DNA of 64,000 bases from Limnomonas spitsbergensis (taxonomy: Eukaryota; Chlorophyta; Chlorophyceae; Chlamydomonadales), in the NCBI GenBank assembly GCA_037349105.1, contig JAYJMM010000041.1, positions 5,268,501-5,332,500 of the forward strand, written 5' to 3'. The position numbers and the translations under genes were made by a program. Each line of letters begins with the position of its first letter. Position 1 is the stretch's first letter. The notes beneath the pieces are model-generated. The model was given only the letters and a program-made list of their open reading frames with translations, had not been told where the DNA came from and did no database searches. Positions 58,301 through 64,000 of this stretch are shown piece by piece.

Positions 58301-61300
58301 TGGACCTTGTCAACAATTTGGGTTGTGGGAGCCTGGGAGGACCAGCTCAAAATACTAGAAAGAAACCCTAACCCCGAAACTCAAACGGGATATGTAATTG
58401 CACCCCTCCCCCCCCTCCTTGCTGCCTTGCCTCAGGCCGTGACCTACCCCTGAACGCCCAGCTGTTTAAGTACGCCAGCTGGATGGGTGGGGACCGGGAC
58501 GGCAACCCCTCAGTAACGTCCCTCGTCACCGCCCACGTGGTCTACCTGGCTCGATGGATGGCTGCTGACCTTTACTTGAGGGAAGTGGAGGCACTTCACT
58601 TTGAGGTGAGGCAGAGGCACTACCTCGATCAGGAAGCTGGTCACAGCCCACGTGGTCTACCTGGCTCGATGGATGGCTGCTGACCTGTACTTGAGGGAAG
58701 TGGAGGCACTTCAATTTGAGGTGAGGCAGAGGCACTACCTCAATCAGGAAGCTGATCACTGCCCACGTGGTCTACTTGGCATGATGGATGGCTGCTGACC
58801 TGTACTTGAGGGAAGTGGAGGCACCTCAATTTGAGGTGAGGCAGAGGCACTACCTCAATCAGGAAGCTGATCACTGCCCACGTGGTCTACCTGGCTCGAT
58901 GTATGGCTGCTGACCTTTACTTGAGAAAGTGGAGGCGCTTCACTTTGAGGTGAGGCAGAGGCACTACCTCGATCAGGAAGCTGGTCACTGCCCATGTGGT
59001 CTACCTGGCTCGATGGATGGCTGTAGCTATGGCTAAACCTGTTCCGTATCGTCTTTGGCTGTGTTTGTGACTTCACTTGTGCCAGATGGTCTGTGTCTGT
59101 GGCTAAATCCCTCCCGTCTCGTCTGTGTCTGTGGCTTAACCTGTGCCGTATAATCTGTGGCTGTGTCTGTGACTGAACCAGTGCCGGATGATCTGTGTCT
59201 GTGGCTTAACCTGTGCCTTATCGTCTGTAGCTGTACTTATGGCTAAATCTGTGCCGTATTGTCTGTGGCTGTGGCCGTGGCTGTGACTTAACCTGTGCCG
59301 TATCATCTGTGGCTGTGGCTGTAGCTATGTCTAAACCTGTGCCGCGTTGTCTGTGGCTGTGGCTGTTCTACTGCAGCTGTCGATGAACCAGTGCTCTGCG
59401 GAGGCATGGTCGATGGCCAGGGCCATCATGCGCCAGGCAGAGGCGAGGGAGGCGGAGGACCGCGCCGCCGCGGAGAAGACCGAGGGGGGCAAGCGCCGCT
59501 CCGACGGCGGGCCGCGGCCTGGGGGCCTGTCGACCGCTCTAGGATCCTCCAGTAATATGTCTCGCAGGTGAGATTTTTGCTGACACTGGCTTCAGCTACA
59601 CTTCAGCTACATCCCGGTAGGCGCCTAGTTTAGGGTATAGGGTTTAGTGTGCAGGGTCCAGGGTGGATCTGTTTGCAGGCTGCGGCCAGGGTCCATCCCC
59701 CTGGGTTCTTCCAGGATGATGTCTGGCAAGTGAGGTTCTTGCCGACCCTGTCTTCAGCTACACTTCAGCTACAACACAGCAATCGCCGTTCAGTCAACAG
59801 GCTGCGGCCGGGGTCCACCCCCCTGGGTTCTTCCAAAATGATGTCTGGCAGGTAAGCTTCATGGCATTGCTGTCTTCAGCTACACTTCAGCTACAACACA
59901 GCAATTGTCGCTCAGGCGGCAGGCCGCGGCCGGGGGGGCTGTGCACCACCCTGAGGCCCTCCAGCATGGTGTCTGGCAGATGAGGAGATGGAGTGCGCTG
60001 TTGTTTCTCGCGTTGGTCCAAAGGGACTGCACCATACAAATGATTTTATGTCACAAGTCAGTAATAACTTGCGCGATACTTCCAGCCACAGGAAAACTGC
60101 AAATTGAGGAGGAAACCACCTGGAGAATAATTACATAAATACATAGACGATACGCTTTGAGGCGTGGATTAAGGAAACCACCTGTTTGACTGTAGCACTA
60201 GGTGAGCTACCATGCACCACCTAAGAAACATTAACCATTAGGATGTACCGGTAATTGGTGGATTTGTGGTACACTTCAGCCACATCTGCCGCCCTGTAGC
60301 TGCACACCAAACACGCCTCTGACCCTAAAGCGCTCATCCAACCCACACCGTGAACCCTGAGCACTGCATCCGACATTAAACAACCAGAGCCCTGAACCCC
60401 ACAGCCACCAGACTGAACCCCAAACCCTAAATTCTGAGCCGTGCATAGTGCATCCCTGTACCCTGGACACTGAACACTGAACCTTGTACCCTGCACACTG
60501 AACCATGCTCCCTGAGCACTGAACCCTGCACACTGCTCACTGAACCATGCTCCCTGAACACTAAACCCTGCACACTGCTCACTGAACCATGCTCCCTGAA
60601 CACTGAACCCTGCACACTGCTCACTGAACCATGCTCCCTGAACACTGAACCCTGCACACTGCTTACTGAACCATGCTTCCTGAACACTGAACAATCCCAC
60701 CTGAACACTGAGCCATGCACCCTGAACCCTGCACACTGTTCCCTGCATACTGAGTCATGCACCCTGAACCCTGCACACTGTACCCTGCACACTGAGTCAT
60801 GCACCCTGAACCCTGCACACTGTACCCTGCACACTGAGTCATGCAACCTGAACCCTGCACACTGTACCCTGAACCCTGAACCCTGCACACTGTACCCTGA
60901 ACACTGAGTCATGCACCCTGAACCCTGCACACTGTACCCTGCACACTGAGCCATGCAGCTGAAACCCCAAACCTTAACACTACAGTGGGTGTCCTCCAAC
61001 AGTGCTACACCGCCCTAAGGAGGCCAGATAATGAAACCCGAGCCATGCTCTCTGCAACCTAAACCCTTGATCCCACACCCTGAACCCCACACTGTTAAAA
61101 CCCTATAACATACACCCTGAACCCCACACCCTGAACCCCCTTAACGCAGGTCGCTGTCAAAGAGCGCCACACAACCCTATGACGGCCGGGCGTTGGAGCG
61201 TGTCGGGAGCAGTGCCGGGCTGCAGCCAGCGGCCACCGCGGCAGGTCCTGCCCCCGCGGCGTCCAAGGGGCCATCGGTGACCAGCCAGCTGGGGTGGCGG

Positions 61301-64000
61301 GGCTCGCTGGGGGGCTTGGACGCACCACAACAGGCGAGACAGTGCTAGGAAATATGGGGGAGTGTGAGGGAGTGTGACCAGCTGGCCAGGGTGTGAAAGG
61401 AGCTCGCTAGTCAGATTGGATGCACCGCAGCAGGTGTGGGACAGTGTGAGAAAATGTGTGTGTGGGAGGGGGGGTGAGAGAGTGTGACCAGCCAGCTAAG
61501 GTGTTAAGGGAGCTCGCTAGGGGGCTTAGATGCACCGCAGCAGGTGCAAGACAGTGTGAGGAAAGGTGGGGGAGTGTGAGTGTGTGACCAGCCAGCTAGG
61601 GTGGTGGGGCTCTCTAGGGGGCTTAAACACACCGCAACAGGTGAGATAGTGTGAATCAATATGTGAGTGTGAGGGTTGGGGGAGGGGGGGCAGGCTGGTG
61701 GGGTGGTAGGTCTCCCTGGAGGGATTGGACATTACACAACAGGTGGGTGAGAGAGTGTGAAGAGAGTGACCAGTCTGGTGGGGTGGTGGGGCTCCCTGGT
61801 GGGATTGGACATTACACAACAGGTGTGAGGGTCTGAGGGAGTGTGACCAGCCTGGTAGGGTGGCAGGTACCCTGAGTGGTTTGGACATTATAACATGTGT
61901 GAGGGTGTCGAGGAGTGTGACCAGCCTGGTGGGGTGGCAGGTCCCCTGAGTGGTTTGGACGCGCCACAGCATGTGAAAGGGGGGATGGGTCAGGGGGAGG
62001 GGGCAAGCTGTAAGAGTAAGGGAGTAAGGGCTTGGCGTGAGAGGAGAAAGTCAGGGAGGGGGGGGATGATTGTTGGTTTGTTTGTTTGGGTTCTCTGCCT
62101 GGGGAGGCTTAAACATCGCAGCAGGTGAGATGGTGGGGTCGGAGGGGTGGAAGAGTTGGGGCAGCAAGGGAGGATGTCAGTGAGTGAGTGGGGGGTAGGG
62201 GGGGGCTTAGATGCACCGCAACGGGTGGGATGGGGGGGGGGGAGAGAGGGGGCTGGAATGGAGGAAGGATGTCAGTGTGTGAGAGGGGGGAAGCAGGGGT
62301 TTAGATGCACCGCAACGGGTGGGATGGGGGAGGGGAGAGGGTGGATGTCAGTGAGTGAGAGGGGGGACGGTTAAGACGCATCGCAATAGGATTTGGAGCT
62401 GGGGGGGGGGAGGAGAGGGGGGGGGGGGGGGCTGGGGGGCAGGATGTCAGCCAATGAGAGGAGGGGGGGGGGGGAGGGCTTAGACGCACCGCAGCGGGTG
62501 TTGGTGCTTATAGGGTAGTGGTGGAAGGGGGTGGGGAGTGGGGGGCGGTGAGTGAGAGGGGGGAGGGGGACTTAGACGCACATCAGTGGGTGTCGGAGGG
62601 AGGGCGGGGAGGCGGAAAATGGGATGGAGGGAGATAGGTTGTTAGGGGGGGGGGGGGGGCTAAGACACACTGTTGCAAGTGTTGGAGTGAGGGGGGGGGG
62701 GGTCAGCGTGTGAGAGGGGGGGGAGTCGTCAGTGAGTGAGAGGGGGGGACTTAGGCGCACTGCAGCGGATGATAGAGCAAGTTGAGAGGGATGAGTGTAA
62801 GTGGTATGAGGGAGGGTGGGAGGGAAGTGTGTGCAAGGGCTAGGAAGGGAGGGAGAGTATGAGAGCATGGCGTATTGTTGTGAGGGAGTGTGGGTTAAAG
62901 GTGTGGAGGGAGGCTGAGAGGGCCATGCAGCTCGCATCTCTGAACCCTGCAACCTGCATCCCTGAACCCTGCAACCCTGGAACCTACATCCCTGAACCCT
63001 GTAACCCTGGAACCTACATCCCTGAACCCTGCAACCTGCATCCCTGAACCCTGTAACCCTAAAAACCTACATCTCTGAACCATGTAACCTGCATCCCTGA
63101 ACCCTGATCCTTGAATCCCCTTCTGCCTGATCAGGCCGGAGCCTTCTTTGGACCCTCTGGTAGCAACTCGCTCTCTCGCAACATGGGCAGCTACCTGAAC
63201 CTAGCTCGGGACCCGCACCCCTTCCAAGCATCAGCAGGTGGGTCTGAACAGCTCGACTGTCCAGTGGAGCGTGATGTTTGATGCAGGGGACAGGTGCCCT
63301 AAACTGGTGCAAGCTCTGAAAGAACTTGGTCAACGAGCGGAAAAATTGTGAACCCCTTGAATAGGCGACTGGCACGCAACCACGGTGCAGTGACCTGGGG
63401 TGGATCCTCATAGAGCAGGAAATATTCCCCAATTACGAATCATGACGTGGGTGCGAATGAGTGAAGATGATGTCTAGCCCCTGATGTCTAGGGTATAGTT
63501 AAAAGATTCTGGAATCCTGCGTAGATACCACAACATGGATGCTTATCAGAGTTTTAGCCTCAGCGCGTTGGGTTTAGGGTTTAGGGTTATGTTTACTGGT
63601 TTGTTTGGTGTATGCGACCTGAACAACTACCTGAACCTGTCATGCTGCACTCACCTGGGCTCCAACCAGCTAGCTTTCCTCCGAGCCGCGCTAGCTGGTA
63701 TAACCCTTAACCCTAAACTAGGCTCCAACCAGCTAGCTTTATTCCGAGCCGCACTAGCTGGTTTTAACCCAAAACCCCAAACATAATCTAGGCTCCAGCC
63801 AGCTAGCCTTCTTCCAAGCTTCGCTAGCTGGCTCTTTGACTTAGTCTTAATTTCAAGAGTTCTCTCGACCGGGGCAGATACATGAACCTAGGCGACAACC
63901 AGCCCTTGTTCTTGCCAGCCTTGGCGGCTGGGGTTTGGCTATTTTCCAGGGTTCAGTTCACAGGTTTTCGGTAAATTTCGACCCGGACAGAACTTCCGTG
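49320..64000 (+). CDS. PPC2: Bacterial-type PEP carboxylase, 5' twelve exons (continues past edge)
   Basis: Exons: 49320-49352, 49500-49607, 49915-49974, 51716-51846, 52633-52747, 55651-55751, 57398-57510, 58184-58279, 58436-58605, 59377-59567, 61150-61333, 63135-63237; all are in phase, about 468 residues. The enzyme carboxylates phosphoenolpyruvate with bicarbonate to oxaloacetate, an anaplerotic step. EISLQPLDDDCRLLGSLLDA marks the bacterial-type plant/algal class. The rest follows the family: KSCEEVFARL, catalytic VEIVLTAHPTQVNRRT (His about 158), WQTDELRRQKPTPLD, SWMGGDRDGNPSVTS, ARWMAADLYLREVEALHFE. Exons 10-12 encode the low-complexity insert typical of this class. All donors are GT except exon 11 (GC). 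Start MIDEDESQLIE is chosen because its donor phase fits exon 2. Confidence 0.92.
50390..50745 (+). repeat. GCAGAGGCAG-type short repeats in PEPC intron 3
   Basis: Loose repetition of gcagaggcag, gggcagcag and gtagaggca words gives a Gln/Glu/Ala-rich pseudo-frame. It lies entirely inside intron 3 (49975-51715) and has no coding support. Further on, about 50990-51080 and 51130-51240 are a diverged direct duplication (agagtatgtgcgttg / agagtatatacattg). Confidence 0.7.
52700..52864 (+). repeat. Exon 5 3' end duplicated into intron 5
   Basis: The last 48 bases of exon 5 plus donor (tcggagggcatcagcggcga onward, 52700-52753) recur at 52811-52864 as tcggagggcatcagtggcga, about 111 bp downstream. 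The copy's donor has decayed (accaagttta). The flank gaactcgacagct also occurs twice (about 52792 and 52918). Confidence 0.85.
54452..55135 (+). CDS. Hypothetical 227-residue ORF inside PEPC intron 5
   Basis: Open for 684 bases in the large intron 5 (52748-55650). Its C-terminal third looks protein-like (PVPRQDVAVYGMHEFLHKHA, LRRKLNELRVLCGCELVLIT). No domain recognised and no flanking transposon signature. It could be a captured fragment or a decayed transposon gene. The rest of intron 5 (52865-54450) shows nothing coding. Confidence 0.25.
   Translation: MLLSIDVSYYGHQRVQELGLYEETWGYILRNFSHAAFGPRQHLLLPSSRPLCGSSMRPLCGSTLPWLMFAATWLTPGAFLLARQQPEHLPQVVWLALLPWGRWHSKHTIDLSTGGGAAARPWRGTATEREKATSGTTLRLAAAGHFSARLRSSIPGLTLQLAPEGHAHLLTWLYCPVPRQDVAVYGMHEFLHKHALHALRRKLNELRVLCGCELVLITGGCPGSQTQ
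55760..57260 (+). repeat. Minisatellite of about 55-60 bp filling PEPC intron 6
   Basis: About 25 diverged copies of a unit built from atctggactgcgtacatt, aacctggtgctgtttatttg and ctggatgg. The array begins within about 20 bases of the exon 6 donor (55752), and the first copy merges into the sequence just after it (caatcttggtgctg). Whether the unit originally included the donor is not clear here. Confidence 0.9.
57457..57735 (+). repeat. Exon 7 3' end plus donor, two extra copies in intron 7
   Basis: The exon end tgagcctgtggcagacagat through its donor (57511) is repeated from 57556 with its own gtgagg donor at 57610, and more weakly at about 57684-57730 (catgagctgatgaggcaggg). The first copy also repeats the accacaccgct-type word before the donor (caacaccgctggacggtgag). 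It carries a stop (aggtaaaag) in the original frame. Confidence 0.9.
58527..59022 (+). repeat. 115-bp tandem array of exon 9 end + 5' splice site
   Basis: The original exon 9 end (about 58527-58605) and donor gtgagg (58606) are followed by complete copies with donors at 58721, 58836 and 58950, then a partial copy to 59022. Spacing is 115, 115 and 114 bp. Copies keep the words cacgtggtctacctggctcg and ttgagggaagtggaggcact and the intact gtgagg. No copy carries an acceptor. Confidence 0.96.
59025..59370 (+). repeat. GT-rich tandem repeat in PEPC intron 9
   Basis: Diverged copies of a 40-60-bp unit with taacctgtgccgtatcgtct and gtggctgtg lie between the exon 9 array and the acceptor of exon 10 (59376). 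Confidence 0.85.
59500..59990 (+). repeat. Exon 10 end + donor, three diverged copies in intron 10
   Basis: The exon end (gccgcggcctgggggcctgt to tctcgcag) with donor gtgaga at 59568 recurs with donors near 59730 (gtgagg) and 59852 (gtaagc), then a donor-dead copy near 59979 (agatgagg). Each copy is followed by tcttcagctacacttcagct, which also follows the original. Confidence 0.92.
60340..61140. repeat. CCCTGAACCCTGCACACTG array, telomere-like words
   Basis: Long array of ccctgaaccctgcacactg, tgagtcatgcaccctgaacc and tgaaccatgctccctgaaca in PEPC intron 10. Words such as accctaaattc and accctgaac resemble decayed CCCTAAA telomere repeats, though the true unit is 19-60 bp and centred on cacactg. 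Minus-strand frames over it are Val/Gln/Gly-rich artefacts. Confidence 0.9.
61290..62790 (+). repeat. Exon 11 end + donor, about 16 degenerate copies filling intron 11
   Basis: The exon 11 end (ggcttggacgcaccacaaca then g|gcgaga, donor 61334) is repeated with donors at about 61434, 61544, 61641, 61743 and 61823. More decayed copies of ttagacgcaccgcagcgggt type occur near 62115, 62215, 62310, 62380, 62485, 62580 and 62755. Spacing is roughly 80-110 bp. Between copies lie G-rich fillers (gggggaggg). Confidence 0.93.
62935..63115 (+). repeat. Short ccctgaaccctgcaacctgcat array before exon 12
   Basis: About seven units of tccctgaaccctgcaacctg, with variants containing tggaacctacat, just before the acceptor of exon 12 (AG at 63133-63134). 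Related in wording to the array at 60340-61140. Confidence 0.85.
63245..63470 (+). repeat. Dispersed repeat, copy 2
   Basis: Partner of 44920-45150 in the same orientation, inserted 8-10 bases after the exon 12 donor and ending catgacgtgggtgc. No coding sense. Confidence 0.65.
63570..63935 (+). repeat. Tandem copies after exon 12, some like the exon 12 end
   Basis: Three copies of ggctccaaccagctagcttt followed by a gagccgcgctagctgg-like word. At 63865-63935 a segment (ctctcgaccggggcagatac then atgaacctagg) resembles the exon 12 end (ctctctcgcaacatgggcag then ctacctgaacctag). Short tttaggg words occur near 63570-63590. Confidence 0.6.

Noticed and set aside
58640..58950. Extra alternative exons of PEPC
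   Set aside because: The exon 9 copies have donors but no acceptors and are spaced 115 bp (not a multiple of three), so they cannot be cassette exons.
60221..60999. Val/Gln/Gly-rich minus-strand ORFs (SVQGAWFSEQ-type repeats)
   Set aside because: Antisense translation of the ccctgaaccctgcacactg array.

Overview
The window looks like nuclear DNA of a green alga (Chlorophyta). The evidence is the pairing of two spliced genes: a bacterial-type phosphoenolpyruvate carboxylase (a form known from green algae and vascular plants) and a SECIS-binding-protein-2-like gene (selenoprotein machinery, kept in green algae and lost in land plants). Long GT-AG introns stuffed with satellite-like DNA and a dense transposon load fit a large chlorophycean genome. 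No species can be named from sequence alone.

Layout. 1-731 is a 27-bp minisatellite, followed by a histone-H3-like C-terminal exon (876-985) and the 3' exons of an unrecognised gene (to 1629). 2-12 kb is repeat-rich: AT-rich degenerate repeats, a decayed non-LTR retrotransposon with endonuclease and reverse transcriptase (6.06-7.99 kb), the 3' end of an unrecognised minus-strand gene (8330-8861), and copies of a dispersed repeat end. 12714-20791 (minus) is a seven-exon gene that reads in phase through every junction: C2H2 finger, very long Gln-rich region, U1-type zinc finger, then an SBP2-type L7Ae RNA-binding domain.

20.8-24.7 kb has no convincing gene. 24743-40654 (minus) holds a very large Ty3/gypsy-like retrotransposon. 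It has a Gag region with CCHC knuckles and a retropepsin-like site, an extra ORF of unknown role, and a Pol ordered reverse transcriptase, RNase H, DNMT3/DRM-like cytosine methyltransferase, integrase, PHD finger. Terminal repeats were not found by eye. 41-49 kb is a graveyard of smaller elements: inverted-repeat elements, LINE tails, an L1-type ORF1 with tandem 20-bp repeats just upstream, and a 966-bp TA-flanked element with about 30-bp near-perfect inverted termini.

49320 to beyond the right edge is the bacterial-type PEP carboxylase gene, with twelve exons inside the window and only about 10% coding. Its introns are the second remarkable feature: after exons 5, 7, 9, 10, 11 and probably 12, the intron contains degenerate tandem copies of the 3' end of the preceding exon together with its 5' splice site. 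The two main candidates for something new are therefore the methyltransferase-PHD retrotransposon and the splice-donor-anchored tandem expansions.
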